Source: Alphaproteobacteria bacterium (GTDB lineage Bacteria; Pseudomonadota; Alphaproteobacteria; Acetobacterales; Acetobacteraceae). Taken from it: a stretch of 59,350 nucleotides of DNA. A program made the position numbers and the translations under genes. Below are positions 8,299 through 16,820 of the stretch, one piece after another (position 1 is the stretch's first letter; every line of letters begins with the position of its first letter). The notes under the pieces were generated by a model that worked only from the letters and a program-made list of their open reading frames with translations, made no database searches and was not told where the DNA came from. The DNA is taken from positions 1 to 59,350 of the forward strand of contig JAPLOI010000012.1 in assembly GCA_026400815.1 (NCBI GenBank), given 5' to 3'.

Positions 8299-9729
8299 AT
8301 GACCATTCTGCTGGTGCTGCTGCTGGTGGCCGTGGCCCTCATCGCCGCCGTCTATGTCTACGACACGCGCCAAACCAGCCACACCATCCTGCGCAACTAC
8401 CCCGTCATCGGCCATTTCCGCTACTTCTCCGAAAGCTTCGGCGAATACATGCGGCAGTACCAATACCTGCCGGATTGGGTCGAACGCCCCTTCAACCGGC
8501 TCGAACGCGCCTGGATCTACCGAACCGCCAAGGGCATCTCCAACCTCGTCTCCTTCGGCAGCGAAACCTCCCCCGCCTTCGCCTTCCGCCCCGCCGCCTT
8601 CGGCGTGCTGGAGGAGGAAACCACCGAATGGACCCCGCGCCGCATCGGCATCGCCGACGGCCCCGGTTCCTGCATCGAACCCTACGATCCCCCCAGCTTC
8701 TTCAACATCTCCGGCATGAGCTACGGCGCCCTCAGCCACGCCGCCGTCACCGCCCTCTCCCGCGGCGCCAAGATGGGCGGCGTCTGGCTCGCCACCGGCG
8801 AAGGCGGGCTCGCCCCCTACCACCTCGAAGGCGGCGCCGACGTGGTGATGCAGATCGGCACCGCCAAATACGGCGTGCGCGATGCGCACGGCGCCCTCAG
8901 CGAATCCCGCCTGCGCGAAATCGCCGCCCACCCCCAGGTCCGCATGTTCGAGGTCAAGCTCGCCCAGGGCGCCAAGCCCGGCAAAGGCGGCATCCTGCCC
9001 GCCGCCAAGGTCACGGCGGAAATCGCCGCCATCCGCGGCATCCCCCAGGGCCAGGCCAGCATCAGCCCCAACCGCCACGCCGACATCGCCAACATCCAGC
9101 AGCTCGGCGCCTTCGTCGATCGCGTCCGCCGCATCACCGGCAAGCCCGTCGGCGTCAAATTCGTCATGGGCCAGGAATCCTTCCTGGATGAATGGTTCGC
9201 CGACTGCACCGCCAACCCCGCCCATTGCCCGGACTATATCCAGATCGATGGCGGCGAAGGCGGCACCGGCGCCGCCCCCGCCCCGCTCGCCGACTACGTC
9301 GGCCTGCCCATCACCCAGGCCCTGCCTTTGGTGGCGGAAGCGCGGGATCGCCACGGCCTGCGCAACCGCATCCGCATCCTCGCCTCCGGCAAGCTCGTCA
9401 CGCCCGACAAGGTCGCCTGGGCGCTGTGCATGGGGGCAGACTACGTCTCCTCCGCCCGCGGCTTCATGTTCGCCCTCGGCTGCATCCAGGCCATGAAATG
9501 CGGCAGCGGCCACTGCCCCACCGGCGTCACCAGCGCTGACCCCCGCCTGATCCGCGGGCTGGACCCCACCGACAAGTCGGTACGCGTCATGCACTACGCG
9601 AAGCGCCTGCGGGAGGAGGTGGAGATGATCGCCCATAGCTGCGGCGCCACCAATGCCGGCGGGCTGCGGCCGGAACACGTGACCGGCATCGAGCGCGGCG
9701 TGGGCGGCTTCCGCAACCTGGGCGGCTGA
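8299..9729 (+). CDS. FMN-binding glutamate synthase-family protein, membrane-anchored
   Basis: A 476-residue protein with an N-terminal transmembrane helix (ILLVLLLVAVALIAAVYVY), then the FMN-binding barrel of the glutamate synthase alpha-chain central domain: SYGALSHAAVTALSRGAKM, TGEGGLAPYHLEGGADVVMQ, QIDGGEGGTGAAPAPLADYV and a cysteine-rich segment ALGCIQAMKCGSGHCPTGV that in GltB binds the 3Fe-4S cluster. The glutaminase domain is absent, so it is not a complete glutamate synthase; stand-alone members of this family are of uncertain function. GGAGG precedes the ATG at 8299, which excludes the longer upstream reading. Confidence 0.85.
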   Translation: MTILLVLLLVAVALIAAVYVYDTRQTSHTILRNYPVIGHFRYFSESFGEYMRQYQYLPDWVERPFNRLERAWIYRTAKGISNLVSFGSETSPAFAFRPAAFGVLEEETTEWTPRRIGIADGPGSCIEPYDPPSFFNISGMSYGALSHAAVTALSRGAKMGGVWLATGEGGLAPYHLEGGADVVMQIGTAKYGVRDAHGALSESRLREIAAHPQVRMFEVKLAQGAKPGKGGILPAAKVTAEIAAIRGIPQGQASISPNRHADIANIQQLGAFVDRVRRITGKPVGVKFVMGQESFLDEWFADCTANPAHCPDYIQIDGGEGGTGAAPAPLADYVGLPITQALPLVAEARDRHGLRNRIRILASGKLVTPDKVAWALCMGADYVSSARGFMFALGCIQAMKCGSGHCPTGVTSADPRLIRGLDPTDKSVRVMHYAKRLREEVEMIAHSCGATNAGGLRPEHVTGIERGVGGFRNLGG

Positions 9730-9915
9730 CCGCGGACCAGGCGGCACCAGAGCCCCAAAATTGCAATATTTTGTTACATCAAGCTGTTAGAACTATTGAC
9801 ATGTTGATACCGAAATTTTCAAGCCCGCTGGCAATCGCTTGTTTCCAAAGACGATTGTAATTAGTATGGGATTTGCTAATACGAGGGCATTCGCCGTACG
9901 GAGTTCACCACAGCT
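9730..9915. other. AT-rich upstream region of the metalloprotease gene
   Basis: This 186-base gap is clearly more AT-rich than its neighbours. A TTGACA hexamer lies at 9796-9801, but no good -10 hexamer is at the right distance, so a standard promoter cannot be assigned. The AT-rich tract may point to late acquisition of the downstream gene. Confidence 0.4.
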
Positions 9916-11076
9916 ATGCATTCCGATAACCGCTCCAGCCGCCTGGCACGGCTCGGCCTGGCCGCCGCCATCGGTACCGCCGCTTTGGGCACCACCACCC
10001 TGCCCGCGCAAGCCGCGCCCACCTTCGTGCTGAGCTTCCTCAACACCACCTCGGCCCCCGAGCAGGCCGCCTTCACCCAGGCGGCGGCAGTCTGGTCCTC
10101 CGTGCTGGCCGACAACGTCACCGTCAACCTCACCGTTGGCACCGCCGCGCTGGGCACCCGCATCCTGGCCCAGGCCGGCAGCACGCAGGTGGACTACAGC
10201 TACAGCAACACGCGCGCCGCCCTGGTGGCCGATGCCACCAGCAGCAACGACGCCATCGCCATCGCCAACCTCCAGGCCGGGCCGAACCTGCGCCTGCTCA
10301 TCAACGGCACGTCGAACAACCCCAACGGCGCCGGCAGCTTCACCCCCTACCTCGACACCACCGGCGCCAACACCAACCAGGTCAACATGACCCGCGCCAA
10401 CGCCAAGGCGCTGGGCCTCGGCAGCAGCGGCCTCCTGGGCACCTCGCTGGCCGATGGCTGCAACACCCAGGCGTGCGACGGCTACATCGCCTTCAACTCC
10501 ACCAACTTCAGCTGGGACCTCGACCCCAGCAACGGTATCACCGCCGGGCTGTACGATTTCGTCGGCATCGCGGTGCATGAAATCGGCCACGCGCTCGGCT
10601 TCATCAGCGGCGTCGATGTCCTGGACACCAACAGCACCGGCATCCGCATCTTCGCAGACAACGAGTTCACCTTCGTCGCCCCGCTGGATTTCTACCGCTG
10701 CAGCGCAGCCAGCGCCGCCCAGTCGGCACTGGACTGGACGGCCGGCACCGACACCGGCACACGCCTGTTCTCGCTGAACGGCTGCGGCTCCTCGCTGGCC
10801 AGCTTCGCCATCGGCCAGGTCCGTGGCGACGGCCGCCAGGCCAGCCACTGGAAGGACAACCTGAGCCTCGGCATCATGGATCCAACCAGCGCGCCCGGCG
10901 AACAGCTCAGCATCACCCCGCTGGACCTCACCGCGTTCGACGTGATCGGCTGGAACCTCACATCCACCCCCACCGTCTCCGCCCCCACCGTCGCCACCCC
11001 GGCCCCGGCCTCCGCCCTGGTCTTCGCCTTCGGCCTCGCCGGCCTGGGCTTCACGCGTCGACGCACCCTGGCCTAA
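9916..11076 (+). CDS. Secreted HEXXH metalloprotease with PEP-CTERM-like C-terminus
   Basis: A 386-residue protein with a Sec signal peptide (hydrophobic stretch, then LPAQAAPT cleavage region). The zincin motif is VAVHEIGHALGFI near residues 219-231; downstream, LGIMDPTSAPGEQLSITPLDLTAFDVIGW resembles the Met-turn and following helix of metalloproteases of the NF038122 type. The C-terminus is TPAPASALVFAFGLAGLGF followed by TRRRTLA: a PxPAS box, one hydrophobic helix and a basic tail, which is the plan of PEP-CTERM sorting signals. An anchored or exported extracellular protease is likely; the substrate is unknown. Confidence 0.8.
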   Translation: MHSDNRSSRLARLGLAAAIGTAALGTTTLPAQAAPTFVLSFLNTTSAPEQAAFTQAAAVWSSVLADNVTVNLTVGTAALGTRILAQAGSTQVDYSYSNTRAALVADATSSNDAIAIANLQAGPNLRLLINGTSNNPNGAGSFTPYLDTTGANTNQVNMTRANAKALGLGSSGLLGTSLADGCNTQACDGYIAFNSTNFSWDLDPSNGITAGLYDFVGIAVHEIGHALGFISGVDVLDTNSTGIRIFADNEFTFVAPLDFYRCSAASAAQSALDWTAGTDTGTRLFSLNGCGSSLASFAIGQVRGDGRQASHWKDNLSLGIMDPTSAPGEQLSITPLDLTAFDVIGWNLTSTPTVSAPTVATPAPASALVFAFGLAGLGFTRRRTLA

Positions 11077-11127
11077 CGCGCCCACCCATGGCCTGATGGC
11101 GGCTCCCGCCCAACCGGAGCCGCCACC

Positions 11128-11523
11128 ATGATCTCGCCCAGCTTCCCCGCCTCGCCCGACATCACCCGGGTGCCCAACCGCACCCTGCCCAGCAAATCCG
11201 GCGTCGCCGTCTACCGCCTCCCCGGCGGCGGCGGCTTCATGTGGGCCGTGGCCACCAGCCCCGACCGCATCCAGGACATCAAGGCACAAACCGTCGGCTG
11301 CCTGCGCGCCCTAGAAAAACACCTGGTCGCCCACGGCCTGGACCTCACCCGCATCGTCCGCGCCGAAGTGGTGGTCACGGACCACGACAACAAACCCGCC
11401 TTCGACGAAGCCTGGGCCAGCGTGATGCCGGATGGCCAAGGCCCCGTCCGCAGCTTCGTCGAATCCCGCATGCCCGAAGGCGACCTGATCGAAATCATCA
11501 TCACCGCCGTCTTCCCGGCCTGA
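11128..11523 (+). CDS. RidA-family (YjgF/YER057c/UK114) protein
   Basis: A 131-residue protein with the RidA fold features: an N-terminal strand that includes GVAVYRLPGGGGFMWAV, the helix DIKAQTVGCLRALEKHLVAHG, DLTRIVRAEVVVTD and the C-terminal strand LIEIIITAVFPA. RidA hydrolyses reactive 2-aminoacrylate enamines, using an Arg in the motif RxxVxxxxLP. Here the corresponding position reads RSFVESRMPEGDLIEI, so the Arg is present but the segment is divergent. It probably belongs to a Rid subfamily rather than archetypal RidA. Confidence 0.75.
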   Translation: MISPSFPASPDITRVPNRTLPSKSGVAVYRLPGGGGFMWAVATSPDRIQDIKAQTVGCLRALEKHLVAHGLDLTRIVRAEVVVTDHDNKPAFDEAWASVMPDGQGPVRSFVESRMPEGDLIEIIITAVFPA

Positions 11524-11545
11524 TCGCCACAAAAGAAAGCAAGAT

Positions 11546-11580
11546 CTTCTTTTTCTGAAGAAAAAGAAGCAAAAAGACTT
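11546..11580 (+). repeat. Three-hairpin T/A-rich repeat, partial copy 2 (first hairpin only)
   Basis: CTTCTTTTT and AAAAAGAAG arms around CTGAAG-type loop sequence, followed by CAAAAAGACTT, match the left third of the full copy at 17485-17595. The middle stem and the GTTCTTTTTT hairpin are missing. It begins 23 bases after the RidA stop codon. Confidence 0.75.
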
Positions 11581-11654
11581 CCAAACAACGCACCCCACCA
11601 CTCGGAGTAGGGCGGAACGCGAAGCGGTTCCGCCATCTTCTTCCTCCTCCCTTG

Positions 11655-11690
11655 CCTTGCTCCTCTGTGTCTCTGTGCCTCTGTGGCCAC
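11655..11690. repeat. CTCTGTG heptamer-type dispersed repeat
   Basis: GCTCCTCTGTGTCTCTGTGC followed by CTCTGTGGCCAC is a string of imperfect CTCTGTG units. Short repeats of this wording occur between genes in many bacteria. No partner arm was found close by. Confidence 0.55.
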
Positions 11691-11811
11691 TTTCTTCCTG
11701 GCTTCCTGACTTACTTCTCTCACCTCGGCGAGGCTGGAGGGTGGCTCTCGGGATCTCCCCCACCCCCGCCGCTCAAAAATTTTTCCTACCCACCCCCTTG
11801 CAGCGTCACAG

Positions 11812-11835
11812 ATGGTTAGTTATATATCTAACCAT
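11812..11835. promoter_or_regulatory. Palindrome reaching into the start codon of the next gene
   Basis: Perfect arms ATGGTTAG (11812-11819) and CTAACCAT (11828-11835) surround the AT-only spacer TTATATAT. The right arm runs into the ATG at 11834. The AT-rich spacer could serve as a -10 element, so this may be an operator, or a hairpin hiding the start codon. Confidence 0.5.
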
Positions 11836-12514
11836 GATCCAGCTCTCCCTCTTCCTCACCGGCCTGATCCAGGGCCTGCGCCGCGTCATCGCGCGCGCAG
11901 CCCCTGTCGTCAGCGCGCCCGCACGCCCGATCTGGGCCGGGCCCGAGCTCCGCTGGATCATCGCCCCCCACGGCGACCTCCCCCTCCTCCCCGGCCCCAT
12001 CTGGACCCTGCTCTGGTTCCGCCTGGAACGAACCGCCAACCGCCTCACCCGCCTCTACGAGCGCTGGCAAACCAACACCCTCCCCAAACCACGCCCAAAA
12101 GCCGCACGCACGAACTCCGTCCGTAAGCCGGCGCCGCAAATCCCCGAACTCCCCGCCCCCGGCATGCCCCTGGTCGAAGCACCCCCGCGCCTCCCCCACG
12201 GCCGCGGCTGGATCACCCGCCGCATCCCGGAAGCAGGCCCCAGCGCCGGCCAACTCCACGACCTCCTGCAAACCGCCACCATCCAGGATTTCGTCCAGGC
12301 CGCCCCGCAAGCCGCCCGTCTCCTGCGCCCGCTCTGCCACGCCCTCGGCGTCGACCAACCGGCGTGGCTCCAACGCCCCCCGCGCCCGCGCCCCACCCGC
12401 AAGCCGCGCGCCAAGCGCCCGCGCCGCCCGTCCCTCAACGACCCCAATGTGCGCTTCCGCCCCTGGGAACGCCCTGCCATCCGCAGCTTCCACAAAAAAT
12501 ACGGCCGCGACTGA
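11834..12514 (+). CDS. Hypothetical protein, Pro/Arg-rich, one N-terminal hydrophobic segment
   Basis: A 226-residue protein of no family I can name. It begins MIQLSLFLTGLIQGLRRVIA, possibly an N-terminal helix, then has a Trp-rich part (WAGPELRWII, PGPIWTLLWFRLERTANRL) and a long Pro-rich linker. A helical part follows, with the segment AAPQAARLLRPLCHALGVDQPAWL, and the very basic C-terminus is rich in Arg, Pro and Lys. The LRPLCHALGV segment resembles uncharacterised proteins I associate with Acetobacteraceae, but this cannot be checked here. The start is set by the palindrome and by loss of coding character upstream. Confidence 0.6.
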   Translation: MIQLSLFLTGLIQGLRRVIARAAPVVSAPARPIWAGPELRWIIAPHGDLPLLPGPIWTLLWFRLERTANRLTRLYERWQTNTLPKPRPKAARTNSVRKPAPQIPELPAPGMPLVEAPPRLPHGRGWITRRIPEAGPSAGQLHDLLQTATIQDFVQAAPQAARLLRPLCHALGVDQPAWLQRPPRPRPTRKPRAKRPRRPSLNDPNVRFRPWERPAIRSFHKKYGRD

Positions 12515-12572
12515 CCAGGCCGACGCACGGCCTTATTATAACGATATCAAATCGTTTCATCCAGAAACAACA

Positions 12573-12594
12573 AGGGGGCGGTCTCCCGCCCCCT
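12573..12594. terminator. Bidirectional terminator-like hairpin
   Basis: A perfect 9-base stem AGGGGGCGG/CCGCCCCCT with loop TCTC lies between two convergent genes. There is no T-run on either side, so rho-independent action is uncertain. A weaker AACGAT/ATCGTT hairpin precedes it. Confidence 0.55.
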
Positions 12595-12619
12595 CGCCGC
12601 AGTCAAGACCCATCCAGCC

Positions 12620-13534
12620 TCAGGCCGGAATACGCCCCATCGCCACCAGCCGCTCCCGCAGCCGGCGGGAAGACATGCCGTGCTCGATCGACTTCGTCAG
12701 ATCCATGATCTCCGAAATCCGGTCGCCCACCATGTCCAGCGTCACCGGCTCCGCCGGGTCGAAATAAACGCCTTCGCTCTCGATATACTTCACGCGCCGG
12801 AAGTGCCCGGCATTCGCCCCCAGGATCTCGCCCGAGAACTCGCACTGCTCAGAGCACATATAGGCCACGATCGGGGAGACCAGCTCCGGCTTCATCCACT
12901 CCGCCACTTCCGGCGGAATCAGGTTTTCCGTCATGCGGGTGCGGGCCGAAGGCGAAATCGCATTCAGCTTGATGTTGTAGTTCTGCCCCTCGTGCCGCAG
13001 CACGTTGATGAACCCGTTCACCGCCATCTTCGCCGCGCCATAATTGGCCTGACCAAAATTGCCGACAGTGCCGGAGCCAGACGTGGTCACAACAATGCGC
13101 CCGTAGCGCTGGCTGCGCATGATCTGCCACGCCGCCTTGGTGCAGTACACGGTGCCCATCAGGTGCACCTGCATCACAACTTCGAAGTCTTCCATATCCA
13201 TGTTGTTGAAAGACTTGTCGCGCAGGATGCCGGCGTTGTTCACCAGGATGTCCAGCTTGCCCCAGGTGTCCATCGCCGTCTTCACGATGTTCTGCGCGCC
13301 GGCCCAGGTCGCCACGGAATCATAATTGGCCACGGCCTCGCCGCCTGCCGCCTTGATCTCGCTCACCACCCGGTCAGCCGGCGAAGCGGCCGTGCCGCGC
13401 CCGTCCACGGCCCCACCGGGATCGTTCACCACAACCTTGGCACCGCGGCTTGCCAGCAGCTTGGCATGCTGCTCGCCCAAACCCGCGCCGGCACCGGTCA
13501 CGATCGCCACGCGGTCATCGAATCGAATGGCCAT
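12620..13534 (-). CDS. Short-chain dehydrogenase, (3R)-hydroxyacyl-CoA dehydrogenase type
   Basis: A 304-residue NAD(P)-dependent oxidoreductase. The cofactor loop is TGAGAGLGEQHAKLLASRGA, followed by VVVNDPGG, NNAG (in LVNNAGILRDKSF) and the catalytic Ser-Tyr-Lys seen in TTSGSGTVGNFGQANYGAAK. The VNDPGG and ILRDKSFNNM segments are typical of the dehydrogenase part of peroxisomal multifunctional enzyme 2 and its bacterial stand-alone homologues, acting on 3-hydroxyacyl-CoA. The extended C-terminus (to about residue 304) also fits that group. AGGAGGAGG precedes the ATG at 13534. Confidence 0.85.
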   Translation of the reverse strand: MAIRFDDRVAIVTGAGAGLGEQHAKLLASRGAKVVVNDPGGAVDGRGTAASPADRVVSEIKAAGGEAVANYDSVATWAGAQNIVKTAMDTWGKLDILVNNAGILRDKSFNNMDMEDFEVVMQVHLMGTVYCTKAAWQIMRSQRYGRIVVTTSGSGTVGNFGQANYGAAKMAVNGFINVLRHEGQNYNIKLNAISPSARTRMTENLIPPEVAEWMKPELVSPIVAYMCSEQCEFSGEILGANAGHFRRVKYIESEGVYFDPAEPVTLDMVGDRISEIMDLTKSIEHGMSSRRLRERLVAMGRIPA

Positions 13535-13713
13535 TGGCCGTTCCTCCTCCTGTTGGTGGCACGATGCTACCCCGGCCCCCAGCCCTCGCAAAGCCACCCC
13601 CCAGCACCCGCGGCCCCCGTCTCAATTTACGTCACCGCGCTAGCAATCCGTTAATAAAATAGCGGGATTGTAGGGCACGCCGTCTCCGCGGCCTTCCGTC
13701 AGCAGGTGTCCCG

Positions 13714-13905
13714 ATGCCGCCCTCCGTCGCCCGTACCGAACCCGCCACCGACCGGCTCATCGCCCCGGGCTTCGGCCGCCGCGCCGACCACGGGCAGGAT
13801 CGCTGGCCCGTCCCGGTGGCAGCCGCATTCATCATCGGGCTCTCGGCCGCCGGCTGGATCCTGCTCTACCAAGCCGCCCGCTTCGCCACGGGCTTCCTGG
13901 GCTAG
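13714..13905 (+). CDS. Small single-pass membrane protein, hypothetical
   Basis: A 63-residue frame with a polar N-terminal half and one hydrophobic helix near the C-terminus (VPVAAAFIIGLSAAGWILLY). Its stop codon overlaps the stop of the converging spermidine synthase fusion gene. The codon pattern and a membrane helix ending in a short loop favour a real gene, but there is no recognised homologue and no clear Shine-Dalgarno site. Confidence 0.45.
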   Translation: MPPSVARTEPATDRLIAPGFGRRADHGQDRWPVPVAAAFIIGLSAAGWILLYQAARFATGFLG

Positions 13906-16133
13906 TTCAGGTAGAACTCGTCGCGCGGGAACAAATCGGTCAACGGCGCCACCCCGCGCGGCATGCCGGGCGTCCAGCGGCGCTCCGGCTCGAACAGCAT
14001 CGACTTCCAGTCGCAGCACCCCGCCCGCCCGCGCGCCAGATGCGCCGCCACCTCCGGGCTGGCCAGCCGCGCCAGCAGCGCCTCCCGGTCATACGGAATC
14101 GGATCGTTCGACCCGATCAGGATCGAGATCGGCCGCAGCAGCACCACATGCGGGAACACCGAGGCAAAGGTCTCGACCACCCGCGGCGACGGCGCCCACT
14201 GCACATATATCCCCCCCGGCGCCAGCCGCGCCCGCAGCGCCTGCATGAACTCCGCCGAATACAGCACGCCGGATTGTGATGCCTCGGGCAGGATCGCATC
14301 CGCCTCGATCACGTCGTACGTCCGATGGTCATGCGTCACCACACGCCGCCCATCGCCATACTCGATCTTCCAGCGCGGATCGTTGAACAGCGTGTGCATC
14401 GGGCTGTCCGGATAGCGCTTGCCCACCTCCTCCAGCACCGTCAGCACCGGCGCCACCAGCTCCACCGCCCGGATCTCCCGGCTCACCGGATTCACCCCCG
14501 CCGCCCACGGCGTGCCACCGGAGCCGACACCAATCGCCAACACCTCGTGCGGCGCCGGGTGCACCAGCGGCCCCACCGCCCCCAGCAGCAGATGCACCGG
14601 CAGGAACGGAATCGTCCCCTGCGAGAACCCCTGGATGAAAAACGGCGACGTATCGCGGTGCCACCCCTCGGTCCGCTCCCGCCCGGCCACGCCACGATCC
14701 TCGCGGAAGAAGGCAACCCCCGAACGATCCTCCGCCCACGCCACCACCTGGCCCGGCTTCTCCACATGCATCCGCCGCCACCAGGCATCGTTGCCCGGCA
14801 TCGCCGCCATGCCCGCCAGCACCAATGCCAGCACCGCCCAGCCCGCACGGCTCCCCCGCCCGCTCTGCAGCAGCCACAGCAGCAGCAACCCCGCCGTCAC
14901 CGCCGCCAGCAGCAGCAGCGTGCCCGCCGTGCCCAGCAGGTGCAGCGCCACCAGCCCGGTGCCGAGCGAGCCCGCCGCATTGCCGAGAATATTCGCCAGC
15001 TGCACCCAGCCCACCCGCGCGCCGACCATGGCCAGATCGCGCTGCACCGCCCGCTGGATGAACGGGAAGGTCAGCCCGATCAGGAACGATGGCGGCGCCA
15101 CCAGCACCACCGTCACCACGATCCCGGTCCAGAAATCCCCCCCCCGCAGCCGCGACACATCCACCCACGTCGGCAGCACGCCCGAGGGCAAGAACGGCAC
15201 CCCCCACCACAACGCCAGCAGCAACCCCAGCGCCAGCACGAACCCCGCCCCCTGCGCCAGGAAGAAGCCCGGCCGAGGGTCCCGCGCCCGTTCCACCAGC
15301 CGCCCGCCCACCGCCATGCCGAGCCCATCAGCCAGCAGGAACACGCCGAGCAGGGTGGAGAACATGTAGGCGTGATACTGGCCGAACTGCCCGATCACCC
15401 GCACCCACACAATCTCCAGCGCCACGATCACGAAGCCGGAGGCGAAGGCCAGCAGGCACCACAGCGGCACGGTGCCGATGCCCGCCGGCACCACTGCCTG
15501 CCGCGCCTCCGCCGGCGCATCCGCCGGATCCGGCATGCGCCGCATCGTGGGCACCAGCGAAAGCGCCAGCATCGCCGCCAGCACCTCCAACAGCGCCGCC
15601 ACATACAGCGCCCGCTCGAACCCCAGCGTGCCCAGGATCACCCAGCCACCCAGCAACGCGCCCAACCCGGCGCCGACGGTGTTGAGCCCGTACAGCAGCG
15701 CAATGCGTGCCGCGAGCCCATCGACAGAGATGGCCACCGCGCGGGACAGCAGCGGCAAGGAGGCGCCCATCAGCGTGGTGGGCAGCACCAAACCCATGAA
15801 GCACAGCGCGAAGATACCCAGCATGCCGTCGATCCGCCCGGCCATCTCCAGCGCCAGCCAGTCGTACAGGAACAGCTTGGAGACCAGCGCGAACACCGCG
15901 ACCCCGGCCTCGCAGAGCGCGAAGGCGATGATCGCCTGCGCCCGGCTCAACCGGTCCGCCACCCGGGCTGCCAGGATCGTCCCGATCCCCAACCCGGTCA
16001 GGAACGCCCCCACCACCAGCGCCGCCGAGACGGTGTCGGAGCCCGCGAACAGCCCCAGCATGCGCTGCCACACCACCTGGCACAGCAGGGCCGCAAAGCC
16101 CGAGGCGAAGAAGGCCAGGCTGAGCTGCGGCAT
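13902..16133 (-). CDS. MFS-type membrane domain fused to a spermidine synthase-like domain
   Basis: A 743-residue protein. Residues 1 to about 450 hold some 12 hydrophobic segments arranged as in fused MFS/spermidine synthases (for example FFASGFAALLCQVVWQRMLG, FMGLVLPTTLMGASLPLLSR, LYGLNTVGAGLGALLGGWV). The rest is a Rossmann methyltransferase-like spermidine synthase domain, with EVLAIGVGSGGTPWAAGV as the nucleotide loop, IRAVELVAPVLTVL, and VVTHDHRTYDVIEADAI. Members of this family are not proven to make spermidine. ATG 16133 is preceded by GAGGGA; a GTG at 16154 would add seven residues. Confidence 0.85.
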   Translation of the reverse strand: MPQLSLAFFASGFAALLCQVVWQRMLGLFAGSDTVSAALVVGAFLTGLGIGTILAARVADRLSRAQAIIAFALCEAGVAVFALVSKLFLYDWLALEMAGRIDGMLGIFALCFMGLVLPTTLMGASLPLLSRAVAISVDGLAARIALLYGLNTVGAGLGALLGGWVILGTLGFERALYVAALLEVLAAMLALSLVPTMRRMPDPADAPAEARQAVVPAGIGTVPLWCLLAFASGFVIVALEIVWVRVIGQFGQYHAYMFSTLLGVFLLADGLGMAVGGRLVERARDPRPGFFLAQGAGFVLALGLLLALWWGVPFLPSGVLPTWVDVSRLRGGDFWTGIVVTVVLVAPPSFLIGLTFPFIQRAVQRDLAMVGARVGWVQLANILGNAAGSLGTGLVALHLLGTAGTLLLLAAVTAGLLLLWLLQSGRGSRAGWAVLALVLAGMAAMPGNDAWWRRMHVEKPGQVVAWAEDRSGVAFFREDRGVAGRERTEGWHRDTSPFFIQGFSQGTIPFLPVHLLLGAVGPLVHPAPHEVLAIGVGSGGTPWAAGVNPVSREIRAVELVAPVLTVLEEVGKRYPDSPMHTLFNDPRWKIEYGDGRRVVTHDHRTYDVIEADAILPEASQSGVLYSAEFMQALRARLAPGGIYVQWAPSPRVVETFASVFPHVVLLRPISILIGSNDPIPYDREALLARLASPEVAAHLARGRAGCCDWKSMLFEPERRWTPGMPRGVAPLTDLFPRDEFYLN

Positions 16134-16316
16134 GCGGCACGTTCCCTCGCGCACGCGATGGCGTGCACCGAACCCGACGCCTAACAGAGCCCGTAACCAT
16201 CTGGCAATACATCGTATCGGGCCACGCCAGGCAGTCCGTTACCAGGAAGCATCGGTATCGCAGGGTATGGCATTGGCTCGCCACCGCGCCAAGTAAGGGG
16301 CAACCAGGAGCTGGCG

Positions 16317-16817
16317 ATGACAAAATGCGCGTGGAGGGGCAAGGCCATGAAGGCCCTCGCCCTCACCCTGGTACTCCTGGCCAGCCTGCCCGCCTCAGCC
16401 CAACAGGCAACCACCGGCCGGGCCACAATGAAGGATGCCGATACCATCATCATCAACGGCCGGCAGTTCCGGCTTTGGGGCATCGACGCACCCGAAGGCG
16501 ACCAGACCTGCCGGCGCGACCGCCGCACCTGGGAGTGCGGCGCGCAGGCCACCCAGGCGCTGGAACGGCTCATCGGCCGGAGCACCGTCACGTGCCGGAC
16601 GCTGGAGCTTGATCGGTACCGCCGCGAGGTCGCCCTCTGCTATCTCGGCGGGGAGGAGATCAACCGCTGGATGGTCACCCAGGGCTGGGCCGTCGCCTAC
16701 CGGCAATTCTCGGAGGCCTATGTGCCGGAGGAAGACCAGGCCCGCGCAGCCCGGCGCGGGCTCTGGGCCGGCACATTCGTGATGCCGTCAGACTGGCGCA
16801 AAGGGCATCGCCGCTGA
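16317..16817 (+). CDS. Secreted thermonuclease-family (SNase-like) protein
   Basis: A staphylococcal nuclease-fold protein of 166 residues. After a signal peptide (MKALALTLVLLASLPASAQQ) come DADTIIINGRQFRLWGIDAPE, RTWECGAQATQALERLI, RYRREVALCYLGGEEINRWMV and ARAARRGLWAG. The DADT and RLWGIDAPE motifs with the later Arg and Glu residues match active family members. Two starts have good ribosome sites: ATG 16317 (AGGAG, 6 bases) and ATG 16347 (GGAGGGG, 8 bases); the shorter one gives a cleaner signal peptide of 156 residues in total. Confidence 0.85.
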   Translation: MTKCAWRGKAMKALALTLVLLASLPASAQQATTGRATMKDADTIIINGRQFRLWGIDAPEGDQTCRRDRRTWECGAQATQALERLIGRSTVTCRTLELDRYRREVALCYLGGEEINRWMVTQGWAVAYRQFSEAYVPEEDQARAARRGLWAGTFVMPSDWRKGHRR

Positions 16818-16820
16818 TGC

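Larger units (their letters stand above)
11524..11833. other. 310-base intergenic region made of repeats
   Basis: After the RidA stop there is a partial T/A-rich repeat (11546-11580), a CTCTGTG-type heptamer repeat (about 11655-11690) and a palindrome at the start of the next gene (11812-11835). The rest shows no coding potential that I trust. An upstream extension of the next frame to 11657 would run through the heptamer repeat and is rejected. Confidence 0.6.

Noticed and set aside
9796-9824. Housekeeping promoter with TTGACA upstream of the metalloprotease
   Set aside because: The -35 hexamer is perfect, but no acceptable -10 hexamer occurs at 16-18 bases.
11657-11833. Upstream extension of the hypothetical gene at 11834
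   Set aside because: It would translate the CTCTGTG-type dispersed repeat and the palindrome; coding character starts only at 11834.
14325-16184. Long plus-strand frame opposite the spermidine synthase fusion
   Set aside because: Rich in Arg, His and Pro, with no recognised motif; it is the complement of a clear membrane protein gene.
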